Part shown: one piece after another, positions 1 through 10,900 of the stretch | Layout: the number at the start of each line of letters is the position of its first letter | How positions within the stretch are numbered: the stretch's first letter is position 1 | Notes under the pieces: generated by a model | Database searches by the model: none | Told to the model about the DNA's origin: nothing | What the model saw: the letters and a program-made list of their open reading frames with translations, nothing else | Assembly: GCA_013076295.1 (NCBI GenBank) | Contig: RQOL01000861.1 | Span: 2,418,001 to 2,482,000 of the forward strand | Source: Sanderia malayensis | Taxonomy: Eukaryota > Cnidaria > Scyphozoa > Semaeostomeae > Pelagiidae | Direction: 5' to 3' | Length of the DNA: 64,000 bases | Program-made: the position numbers and the translations under genes

Positions 1-1140
1 TGACATCATAGGCACTGGACCTTATTACATCATAAGTCCTCCTGCGCAGTAGCCCATACATGGTACTGCGCATACTCGCCTACCTTTAGTATACTTCAGC
101 CCTAACCCTAATCCTAACCCTAACCCTAACCCTGACATCATAGGCACTGGACCTTATTACATCATAAGTCCTCCTGCGCAGTAGCCCATACATGGTACTG
201 CGCATACCCGCCTAGCTTTAGTATACTTCAGCCCTAACCCTAACCCTAACCCTAACCCTGACATCATAGGCACTGGACCTTATTACATCATAAGTCCTCC
301 TGCGCAGTAGCCCATGCATGGTACTGCGCATACCCGCCTACCTTTAGTATACTTCAGCCCTAACCCTAATCCTAACCCTAACCCTGACCACCCTGACATC
401 ATAGGCACTGGACCTTATTACATCATAAGTCCTCCTGCGCAGTAGCCCATACATGGTACTGCGCATACCCGCCTACCTTTAGTATACTTTAGCCCTAACT
501 CTAATCCTAACCCTAACCCTAACCATGACCCTGACATCATAGGCACTGGACCTTATTACATCATAAGTCCTCCTGCGCAGTAGCCCATACATGGTACTGC
601 GCATACTCGCCTACCTTTAGTATACTTCAGCCCTAACCCTAATCCTAACCCTAACCCTAACCCTGACATCATAGGCACTGGACCTTATTACATCATAAGT
701 CCTCCTGCGCAGTAGCCCATACATGGTACTGCGCATACCCGCCTAGCTTTAGTATACTTCAGCCCTAACCCTAACCCTAACCCTAACCCTGACATCATAG
801 GCACTGGACCTTATTACATCATAAGTCCTCCTGCGCAGTAGCCCATGCATGGTACTGCGCATACCCGCCTACCTTTAGTATACTTCAGCCCTAACCCTAA
901 TCCTAACCCTAACCCTGACCACCCTGACATCATAGGCACTGGACCTTATTACATCATAAGTCCTCCTGCGCAGTAGCCCATACATGGTACTGCGCATACC
1001 CGCCTACCTTTAGTATACTTCAACCCTAACCCTACTCCTAACCCTAACCCTAACCCTAACCCTGACATCATTGGCACTAAACCTTATTACGTCATGAATC
1101 CTCTTGCGCAGTAATTCATTTATGGTACTGCGCATACTTA
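1..1140. repeat. Satellite array with internal telomeric CCCTAA tracts
   Basis: Nine monomers start with TGACATCATAGGCACT at 1, 133, 259, 394, 532, 664, 790, 925 and 1063. Each has about 100 bp of unique sequence followed by three to six CCCTAA-type repeats. Spacings run 132, 126, 135, 138 and then repeat in the same order, so four monomers form a higher-order unit of 531 bp that is present twice. The last monomer (1063-1135) is diverged and has lost its telomeric tail. Every monomer contains the inverted repeat TGCGCAGTA...TACTGCGCA around a 12-bp loop. The array is cut by the window start, so its full length is unknown. All of this is read directly from the sequence. Confidence 0.97.
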
Positions 1141-1164
1141 AATTATTGATTTTTTCAAAAGACA

Positions 1165-1245
1165 AGGCAGATGCTCTGATCAGGGCTCGAACCAGTTGTT
1201 TTCAGATTACCTTGCAGCCACGTTACCATCGGGCTACAACCTCAA
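1165..1245 (-). repeat. tRNA-like (pol III promoter-like) sequence beside array 1
   Basis: Read on the minus strand this has an A-box-like TAGCCCGATGG and, about 40 bp later, a good B box GGTTCGAGCCC. It does not fold into a clear tRNA cloverleaf by eye, so it is called tRNA-like rather than a tRNA gene. A TTTT run on the minus strand follows at about 1157-1160 and could end a short pol III transcript before the array. A related sequence sits in the same position beside the second array (37390-37470). Confidence 0.6.
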
Positions 1246-2475
1246 TGGCTTGTGGTAGATAATGGCACGAGGTAAAAAAGATCAACTCAATACATTGCGT
1301 CCCTGTGTTTTGGCTCGTTCTCCGCTCCACCAATAGGTGAGCGAGGTTCGCACATCCATACCCATCCATCGCCCAAGCCCATCCATCACCCATCCACACC
1401 CATGCATGACCCATCGCTCTTGTCTTGTCTCTTGTGTGTTTATTATTTGCGCTGTAAGCAGCAAATATTAAAATACAGACGGTGTGCAGGATATACGCTT
1501 CAGTGAGAAGGCGAGAAATTGGCCAATGGCGGCAGCTAATTCCATAAAGACAATGGCTACAACAATGGCTAGTTTAGCGTATTGTTTACCAGATTAGGAT
1601 TTGCCAAACACCCACAATAATACGTGCGCGCGCATTAATGTCAAACAACGGAACAATCAATGTATTGAAACGTGATGAAGTGAAGAAAGTGAAGAAAATA
1701 ATATCAATATCAAATTAAAGACAAACGTTGCGAAGCTAAAAGTTGAGCTTGAGCAAAACCGAATAACTAATTTTATTGAATATTCACGTTTTTAAACTCC
1801 TGGACATAAAATACCCTGGATTCAATTTTCAGGATTGAACGCAGCAAATTAAAAAACATTTGTTTTGAGACCACTCAAGCAATCATTTTGACTTCAATTT
1901 TCGATCTTGTTTCATCAAAGTTAAAAAAATTTCATTTCCCAAAACAAAAGTGAAATACTATAATTGTTGTATTAGTTGCATAAGCATTACAGCTAGAAAA
2001 CTTTCTTCTTTTCAACTGATGCTTCCAACGAGTCAAAAATGCTCCGTCCTCGGTCGCTGTGCGTGATCGTGCTAGTGGCTCCGCTCATGTTGCTTGTTAT
2101 TTCAACAAGTTTACATTTTATCCAATGTAAATGGCTATGACTAAAATGCTGAATGAACAGGAATGAACAGGAACGAACAGGAATGAACAGGAACGAAGGA
2201 GGAATGAACAGGAATGAACAGGAATGCTTCGTTTCATTCCTGATCATTCAGCATTTTAGTAATAGCTAATGTAAATCCAGGAAAAAGCTACGATTTCAGG
2301 CCAACAAAGAAATGTTGCCTTCTGTAGGCCATAGCCATCCCTTTCCTTGTACTAACATACAAAGTTCATCCAGGCTGTTCCAGCTGATTACGGTAATCTG
2401 CACATCTCCACAGCGCAAATATTCGGATAGGATATCCCTTGTTTGTTGTGTTGTGTTGGCCTTTGCTCGCACAGG
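1246..2475. other. Intergenic region with simple repeats and a foldback
   Basis: No convincing gene is seen. Position 1289-1305 holds TACATTGCGTCCCTGTG, shared exactly with the foldback arm near 26420. A degenerate CCCATC-rich simple repeat runs from about 1351 to 1412; the short open frames over it are repeat translations. A foldback lies at 2125-2276. The dehydrogenase promoter must lie in the last few hundred bases, but no core element is clear. Confidence 0.6.
2125..2276. repeat. Foldback element with GAACAGGAAT tandem core
   Basis: The left arm (about 2125-2165, ATGTAAATGGCTATGACTAA onward) and the right arm (about 2233-2276) are near-perfect reverse complements. Between them are about seven imperfect copies of the 10-mer GAATGAACAG. 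This is the shape of a short non-autonomous hairpin element. No target duplication is certain. Confidence 0.7.
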
Positions 2476-3727
2476 ATGGCCGCCTTGAACTGGGGCATAG
2501 CTGGAGCAGGAAGAATTTCTACTGACTTTTGCCTTGCCTTGAAAACTCTTGACAAAGAAGAGCATTGCATAAAAGCAGTTGGTGCTCGTTCGAAGGAAAG
2601 AGCTCGCGAATTTGCAGATAAATTCGACATTGAGAAACATTACGGATCATACGAAGAACTTTTCAGTGATGAGGATGTTCATGTTATTTACATTGGAACA
2701 ATTAACACGACGCATAAAAATTTAGCAGTGGAAGCATTGGAACATGGTAAACATGTTTTGTGCGAGAAACCAGCGGCAATGAATTCGCAAGATTTGGAGA
2801 CAATATTAGAATGCGCAAAAGAAAAAAATCTCTTCTTCATGGAGGTCAATTTTTTTCATATTTTGATTGTTACAACTCATCATATAAATTTGTTTTTTAA
2901 CTTGGTGAAGTAAAGAAATTATGTTTTTGCAGGCAACATGGACAAGGTTTATGCCAATATACAGAGATGTAAATAAAGCAATACGTCATGGTGCAATTGG
3001 TCAAATCAAGGCTGTTACTGCTTCTTTTGGCTTCAGTGCAATGGATCAAGTTGCCAGGGTAATTAATCCCGAGCTTGGAGGAAGTGTAATGATGGATATT
3101 GGAATTTATGCTGTTCATTTTGCAGATATTGCATTTTCTGGATGTACACCAGAGAGGATATCAGCAACTGGCTTTCTTGCACGATCAGGTGTTGACATGA
3201 CAAGCAGTATCACATTTCTTTATGCTGGACAAGCAATTGCTCAGCTCCTTGTATCTGGTGGTATGTTGTCAAGTTTAATAATTCTTATTTGTCTTCTTGC
3301 ATATTTTGTTCAGCTCACTCAACTCAACTTTTGTATTATTTTAGATGTAAATTTACAAAATGAAGCAGTAATTATTGGAACCAAGGGACAAATTGTGGTC
3401 AAATCACCATTTTGGTGTCCAACAAGAGCTGAAATAAATGAAGAAAGTAAAGAATATCCTTTACCAGCAACAGAATTTCCTACAAACTTTATGAACAGTG
3501 CTGGACTTAGGTGAGCTGTTTAGTAAATGTAAGTTTATTGCATTACTCCTGAAATAATTATCTAATTTTTTTATCATGTTCATTTATCACATTTAAGATA
3601 TGAAGCAGAGCATGTAAAGAAGTGTATTTCAGAGAAGAAAATTGAAAGTGAAATCATGAATCACGATACAAGTAGAAGAATAATGTGTTTATTGGAAAAT
3701 ATCATAACACAAATTGGACAAAGTAAA
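2476..3727 (+). CDS. DHDH: Trans-1,2-dihydrobenzene-1,2-diol dehydrogenase (Gfo/Idh/MocA family)
   Basis: Four exons (2476-2844, 2933-3260, 3345-3510, 3598-3727) join in frame to 330 residues; the human enzyme has 334. The N-terminal Rossmann fold shows GIAGAGRIS near residues 8-16, a GxxGxG NAD(P)-binding loop. The family's EKP motif follows at HVLCEKPAA, carrying the lysine that is catalytic in related enzymes. The C-terminal half has the family sheet domain, including GGSVMMDIGIYAVHF. Related enzymes oxidise dihydrodiols and some sugars with NADP+ in the cytosol; the substrate here is unknown. The start at 2476 (MAALNWGIAG) is preferred over the upstream GTG frame because it places the Rossmann motif at its usual distance from the N-terminus. 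All introns are GT-AG and about 80-90 bp. The 3' end is 89 bp from the stop of the convergent SNAPC2-like gene. Confidence 0.93.
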
Positions 3728-3816
3728 TAACTTTACATTTAATAAATACATTACTGTATTAACAACCAAAAGTACATGTCAAAGAGTTGAATTTCTTTCT
3801 TGGTTGCAACCAAGCA

Positions 3817-4566
3817 TTATTCTCTAACTGTGGTTCTCCACTGCAATCCAAAATCAATTTTAGTTTTTGTTTTCTTTTGAAACTCAAGAAGGTTTGATGG
3901 AATTCGAAGAGGATTTGTTGAAGGAAATTTCTTTTGATTAATTTCTGTTGACTTTCTTAATACTGCAAACGCTTCATGGAGATATTCCTTCTGCAAAGTC
4001 GTAACTGAATCAGCAAGTTTCACAATTAAATCATCTATCAAGTTGAGGACTATTTCAGCATCAGTTGGTGGTAAATCAGGTATCTTCTCACCTTTTAGAA
4101 TAATGCTTAAAAAGTTATAAATATTCGAACAACTATAGTTATTGGCTGATGTGCTCATTTTTTCAAGGGCTGCAACAGTCATGACTTGTGGAAGAGATTG
4201 TTCTGCTGATTTATCATTAACATTTGTGTTCTGTTCAGCCAGTTGGATCCACGTATCCAGTGCTGCAGCATCTTTAAATTCATCAAATGGCTTTCCTTGA
4301 CGAAGCAGACGATGATATTTGCAATATTTAACTATATCAGAACAGTTTTTTGTTTTTATAAAATATTTATAAATAGCTTCGGGATGTTTGACTTGTAAAC
4401 CTCTTTCATCTGCCAAAGCTGCAGCTAATCTAGTTCGTTCTTCAAATGTCCAAATATTACTCTTTTTAACGAACGTCTCTTTTTTAGGCTTATTTAATTG
4501 TTTCATTGACTTGTCATCCCTTTTATCGTATGTTATTATTTTATCAGATCGCTTTGCTTTCTCCAT
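3817..4566 (-). CDS. SNAPC2: snRNA-activating protein complex subunit 2-like protein
   Basis: A single 249-residue exon. The N-terminal part has a SANT/Myb-like stretch (WTFEERTRLAAALADERG, residues about 39-56). It is followed by segments matching the vertebrate SNAPC2 layout: a 'W..LAE' segment (about 130), 'QVMTVAALE', 'IYNFLSIILKG' with PDLPP, an 'AEIVLNLIDDL' helix, and a C-terminal 'NPLRIPSNLLEF'. SNAPC2 is part of SNAPc, which binds the proximal sequence element of snRNA promoters for RNA polymerase II and III. The protein is shorter than the human one (334). Upstream of the ATG, on the minus strand, CTCTTTGCAG looks like a splice acceptor, so a 5' UTR intron is likely. Recognition rests on remembered family sequence; no alignment was run. 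Confidence 0.8.
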   Translation of the reverse strand: MEKAKRSDKIITYDKRDDKSMKQLNKPKKETFVKKSNIWTFEERTRLAAALADERGLQVKHPEAIYKYFIKTKNCSDIVKYCKYHRLLRQGKPFDEFKDAAALDTWIQLAEQNTNVNDKSAEQSLPQVMTVAALEKMSTSANNYSCSNIYNFLSIILKGEKIPDLPPTDAEIVLNLIDDLIVKLADSVTTLQKEYLHEAFAVLRKSTEINQKKFPSTNPLRIPSNLLEFQKKTKTKIDFGLQWRTTVRE

Positions 4567-4942
4567 TTTCCACCCACAACTGCAAAGAGCAACTATGATT
4601 TACAAAGGTGGTTAGTACTCGAGTCTGCCTTGATGAGTTTTATTGTTGAGGAATGTCAGGGCATCTTTTTCCCTCCCTCCTTCCTTCGTTTCTTCAGCTA
4701 ACTACAAAAACTTCCTTGTTTCTGTTCCTTCGTGCTCGTGAACTGAAAGAGAAGTTCTTGGGAGAGAATTTGCAATTATTTGCATAGATACTAACAGCTA
4801 AAGATCCACAGCAACACATTTTATCACTCAATTTTGTGTTGTAATTGTACAAGTTGTAATTATAAGAGGTGATGACAGGACAAGAGAAGTGAGAAGATCA
4901 TTTGTTTTTAATTGGACCGACTTGTCACGGAAGAAATATAGA
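4567..4942. promoter_or_regulatory. Head-to-head intergenic region, probable bidirectional promoter
   Basis: About 376 bp separate the divergent starts of the SNAPC2-like gene (-) and the PH-PDZ gene (+). Some of it is 5' UTR and a likely 5' UTR intron of SNAPC2. No TATA box is evident. A shared promoter is inferred from the geometry only. Confidence 0.45.
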
Positions 4943-7900
4943 ATGGATCAAGTCACAAACAAATCCAATAACTTCGAGATAAATAAAACGGTATATTTAT
5001 TCATTCATTTCTGTTATTCATTTTTAATCTAACCCCAATTTTTCCGAAGTAGAACGACCACGACGTTAATTTGCAAGGCAGGCCAATTTAATTGACTGAC
5101 TCATGTTTACCAATTATTAATTTCAGCAAGATGAATCAGGAAGCTTGCAATTTCTGGATCTCACAGGAATTCATGTATGTTTGAACATGTTTTGATTTGT
5201 TTTGCCTTTATATCTATTGTCGCAATTTTCAAAAAATGACAAGTACTTTACTTTGACTGTGCTGTGATGACAAGTCAACCCCCGCTTCTGCCCCCTTAAA
5301 TCCCCAATTTTTAATGCAAAGCGCTATTTATAGACTCATTGTCATTGTATCTTTACAGTGGGGTTATTTAAATTGCTGGCAGTCTGTTGCAAGAAGCAAG
5401 AAAGTAAAAGTTGACAAATGGTTCACTTATTGGGTTGACTTGTGTGGTGGTACAATGAGACTGTACAAGGTATTTACTTGAAACTAAAGAATTAAACTTC
5501 TTTTCAGACAAAGTTGTTGTTGCATATGCATATAGTTATATATAGCATTTTAAGAGTTTTTCAATCTGATGTTGTATATAATTATAATTTTTAGGATAAA
5601 TCATTACCACCTGATAGTGTAAACATGCCACCAAGTTCATCAGTTACTGGACCATCTCCAGAGGCATGTCAATCAACTTTCAATTCTGTATTCATTTTCA
5701 TAACATATATCGCTTTATTTTAAGATATTCAGCAACGTACTGTGATGTTTCTTGCCATTTTTTTTAGAATGAGCAAAAATTTGCATTTTTTGGACTGAAA
5801 GATGCTACAGTTGATTTAGTCTCAGATTTGAATGTAAGTTAGAAATCTAACACTGCTGGAATGATCAGCTTTTGCTTAACAAAGAATAATTATAATATGA
5901 TATTCTCTTTTATTAACCAACAGATTTATCCAAAGAAACTAAAACCAGTTGACTTCACAAGAGTATTCAGAAGACATTTATTCCAATTAGTTTTTACAAA
6001 GCTTAATTCCACATATGTGTTTCAAGCTCCTTCAAATTCTTCTATGCTTCGCTGGTGAGTTTGTTTCATCATTATTTATTTCTTCACTTTGTTTTATCAT
6101 CAACTCTTGGGCTTTTAACAACTTTTATACTATGACATATAGACCTGAGTGGAACATTGTATATACTATTCTTCAGGGTATCTAAAATCCAAGAAGCTAT
6201 AGCAATCACTCAGAATGAACAGGTTGGATTCTCATTTCTTTATTCAAACTTTCTTGTACATATTTGTTCATTGTCTTCCTTGTCGGTTGATCACGTGATT
6301 GCTTGTGCGTCACACGTGACAAAGATGATTGAATTGTATTTTGCATTGTCGTGAGATCGAGGCTGTAATTAACCAGCGGCTAATTGGGTGCAGAAGCGAA
6401 TTGATTATAAAGTTTACTGATTATATATGTTTTAGCGTATTTGACTTCCATGTCACACGCCTCGAGGATTACATTGCTAAGAAATTCAGAAGGATTACGC
6501 AAATTCACCTGTAGAAATTTGTTTTTTGTGGGATCAACATAACGCCACCTTAATGTCTGTTTAGATAATTGGCTTTTCTTGACTCAAAAATATTGATTTT
6601 TGTTATCATAACATTAGCATGAAAATACTGAGTCTGCCAGGTTTCCTATTGCGATGAAGATTGCTTCGTTTGTTTGAGTTACCAAAAGCGAAAGTTAATC
6701 TGCACTGAAACTCGAATTTTCTCATTTCCACCATTGTTCTTTGCATGTTTGGATTTTTACATAAACTCGCACATTTCTGAATGATATAATATTCTGCACT
6801 TCAAGCGAAAATTTCAACTTTGTTTGTCACGATGATGCAGATTCGTAGAGATTGCCTTTTAACAAGTTGCATTTTAAAAATCCTTTCTGATTATTTCAAT
6901 TTTCTTTCCAAACAGGCTGCTTCAGGTGAGTAAAACCATCTTACTTCTCGTTCATTGCTTCATGTAATAGCTCATTACTCTCTACTTTCCCATGATTTCC
7001 TTCAACACACTTCAATCTTACATTTCTAGCTGCTACGGATGAGCAAATAAAATTGGCGAATTTTATGCTGCAGCAAAGACGATTAAACACGACCGACACA
7101 ATGTAATAAATTTTAATTTAAATATTCCTCGCAATTGTAACATTCCTGATGCCCTTAAATACTGAATGTTGCTTATTATAATTGTTTATTTTATTTTAAG
7201 AAAATCAAAGAAACAAGACACGGTTGATTTAACTGAAGTGGAAGGTCTGTTGACCATGCAATTAATCTTTCACTATCTTTTTAGTATGTTATTATCACAT
7301 CAATGGTCATTTGATGTTTCAAAGAATACCGAACAGAATTTTCGGTTGTCTTTACTCTAATTAGTGGCTCAGCTATTTGTCTCAGCTGCAGATATATATG
7401 TTCTTAGTTATCTAATTATATTTCTTATTTGTATGCAGATGAGGAAATAAAAAGAACGTCAGTGCAGAATACCGAGTCTACGAGAGATCCAAAGCTGGTT
7501 AAACTCCAGGTAATTATTTGTATCGTTTTATTGGTACTGATCAAATTATTTTTCTTGAGCAACACACTATTGCTGCCATTTTCACAGATGAGTTTGCAAA
7601 CATAAGATTTTTCGAGAGTAAAACAACACTAAACAAATTATGAGCCTTGGATTTTTCGTAGCTTGATAATTTGTTTAGGTTAGGCTCAGATCTAGTTGCG
7701 CTCCGTTTTTAGCAAAGAGGAAGGAGAAACGAAATGATTAAGAAAGATTAAAAGTTAAACTTGTGTTAACCGGGTTTATTGTTGGAATCTGTTGACATCT
7801 AAGCAGGCTTAAATTTGAATAATACAAAGGTTATATCGTGGTGGATTTACTCGATTTGCTTCGGCTTTAAATCTGTTTCCGTTGAGGGGAAAACAACCCA

Positions 7901-10900
7901 GTTTACAAATATGTTTGGTGTTACCTTTAGTGAATACAGCACTTTTGCTCCGACAAACAGAATAGGGGAGCAATTTTAACACCTTTGGTCGAGAATTTCT
8001 TCAAAAAAGTTTGACTTTCATTTGGATGAAATTATATTAATCCCAGCGAGTAATAGCAGTTTTGTTTTGTATCTTCATTTCAGTAAGTCATTTATAGATA
8101 TTTATTTTTATTTTTTTCACCAACATCCCAGCTACTACGTAGACCCTTTGACCAATATAACAATGGTGATACTATCATTTATCACATAATCTTTTGATGA
8201 CGGACTATAGGTTACATTGCTTCATATTCCAGTATTTACAGCTCCATCAGATAAATAGCCTTTTGTGAATTTAAGCGCTGCTAATAAAACAAAAACATTG
8301 TAAAATAGGCAGTATATTATTGTTGAATTTTTTCTTTCTTAATCCCCCAGAGGAAACTCAATCATTTCTCATTTCAAATATCATTTCTTCAAGTTCAAGT
8401 CAGCCATGATTGTGGTATCAATCTTTTCATGTTCTGGTTGTTGAGTCTTAATTTTATTTGAACTCAGGAAAGTTTAAAAGAGAAGAAGGCATTGTATGAT
8501 CAGCTGTGCCTCCAAGAAGAAAGGTTCCTGGGAGGGGAAACCGAACAAGGTTTGTTAAAAAAATTATTTTGAATCTTTTTAGGACCAGGTGATACTATGA
8601 AGCAATTGCTTCTGCCTTTGTTCAACCTCGCGCATCAATTTTTTGTAAATCTGAATTCGTTTGCAGAGGTTTGCGGAGACGAAGTAGTAGGAACTGCTGC
8701 GCAGGATTATTACCTGATTCCAGGACGAATCGACACGTTCATTTGCAAAGGAACGAAAATGACTCTGTTTGGTCAGCTCCCAAATAAAAGATGGCGTTGC
8801 TGGATAGAGATAAATGACGTCATTCAATCGATGAACAATCTTATTACTGAAACAGAACATAATAAGCGAGATGAGAAAGATCAGAATGACAGCAATGAGG
8901 CCATCAAATCTTCATTGTTTGATCAGAATAAACAAACATTTCAAACGACGTCAGAGAAAGATTTATCAACAAGAAGATATCCAATTATTGGTGCCATTCC
9001 AGCGAGCATCGTAAAGGAATTCAATGAAGCTAATAATGTGGAACTGGATCCTGTAACACAAGAGAAAGATGATGGCTTATTTATGGTTGAGACACCACCT
9101 AGTATTTCACCAAGTGAAGTGCCGGAGATTAATGATGAAAGTGATCAAGACAAGGAAGTTTTAACAGCGGTTCCATATTCATCGCATGCGCGAAGAAGTA
9201 CTCGAAAAACCAATTCCCAACTGAGTATTGATTCATTCTTTTTTATCCCAAAAGATACAGATAACGGTAATAAATTTGCAAATCAAAATCAATCGCCAAT
9301 TGAACAAAGAAAATTATCAGGCAGTTTTCCTAGTTTACAATCGTCGTCGTCATCTTGTAAAGAAGATATCAGAGTCAGATTTAGCGAAAATGCAGAAATC
9401 GCAGATGTTTCCGATCATTCAGTTGATACCAAGAGTCCCGAAACATCCGTTGGCAACACTTCGTATTTATCACCTGACAACAATCCTAATGCGGGAGTGA
9501 GGCTGAGAGAAAATGGCTTCATTATTAAGAAAAGATTGCGCCAGAAGGGAATCAGCATAATTATTGGATCTTCAAGTTCGGAAGGTGAAGTACTATTTTT
9601 CATTAGATTCTTATTGTTCATTTGATTGTAATTTAAGTCATTTAATTACTCTATTTAACGATATTTAACTGTGAATATTTCTTTTGTTAGATGAGGACAG
9701 TGAAGAAGAAAAAGCTGATGAAAGAACATCAAAGAATATTGAAGGTAAGAATGACATTTTTAAGGAATCTATTTTTACTAAATAGATGATATACACTAAG
9801 TATATCATCATTTGATGTTTTTATTTCAGACCAGCTTTTCAGTCCTGTTGCCTCAGAAGTTCAGGAAAGGTAAGCTTATTATCTAATCTGTATTACCTTT
9901 TCTTTTCACTGTTGTTTCTTATATATATATGTAAGAAATGTGTTACGATATGCTTCTGATTCACAAGGCAATGTAAGTGGTTTTCAGTCAATTTTGTCTC
10001 TCTTGGCTTTGTGGCTAACATATGCGGTTGTCACATATGAAGTTTTTGTTTCAGAATATCTGAAAGTAAACGAAAACCACGCCTATCTGCAACAAGAGAA
10101 TTCTTCGCTGAAGATGAAGATGTTATTAAGGAAGGAGGGCGCAGCTCCAGGTAATTGGTGAACAGTCATCATAAACATCGCTGCAACTATGTCAATTGAA
10201 TTGAATAGCATTGCTGCTACTGAATTGAATACTTTTATAATGATATCAATAACAATCTTAATCAGATCGTCGTGTACGTTGCCTGGAAAACTAACAGCAA
10301 ACACTGACTTACTGCAACAATTTGGACTCAGATCAGCGAGTATCGGAAATTCTGACGCAGATAGATTATTTCCAAAGTTTAAAGGGTAAGACAATTCATA
10401 TTCATGCTTCTGAATACAACAAATCGTTTTTAGCATTTTATTTCTTTATTTTACTTTGCCCATTCATTCCTCTGTTTCTCTCAAATTTATTGTTTTTTTG
10501 TAATTTCTTTCTTATGGATTCTTCTTTCTCTTCTTGATCCGGGATCTTTTCTCTATTCCTATTGATGTCATGCGAAAAGATTGCAACCATTGATTGCAAC
10601 GCAGTCAGTTTGAACCGTGCTGCTTTGTCGTAGATTGGAATCTAGTCATGTGACACAATTGACAGCTGCTTAATGCATCTGCTAAACTGTCATTAATATT
10701 GATAGCATGAAAATTTGAAAGTTGTTCAAGATAATAGTTTTGCATTCCGTCGGAACTAGAATATTATTGTTCTCTGAGAATTTAGGGACACAGCAACCTG
10801 TTCTGAATCTGTTCATATTTTCTTTTGATGAATTGTTCCATGAAGATCTGGTCAAAAATATTAACGTTTCATCCTTCTCTTCTTATTAATGTTTCCTTTT

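Noticed and set aside
1..1140. Regular direct repeats resembling a CRISPR array
   Set aside because: Units are over 120 bp with near-identical 'spacers', contain telomeric repeats and lie in a eukaryotic genome; this is a satellite.
1165..1245. Calling the tRNA-like pieces true tRNA genes
   Set aside because: A and B boxes are present but no paired acceptor and anticodon stems could be built by eye.
1..1245. Pol III transcript running through array 1 to make a UUAGGG RNA
   Set aside because: A TTTT run on the minus strand between the tRNA-like head and the array should stop pol III; kept only as a question.
8050..8250. C/D box snoRNA in a PH-PDZ intron
   Set aside because: A TGATGA occurs near 8195 but no matching D box and terminal stem was found.
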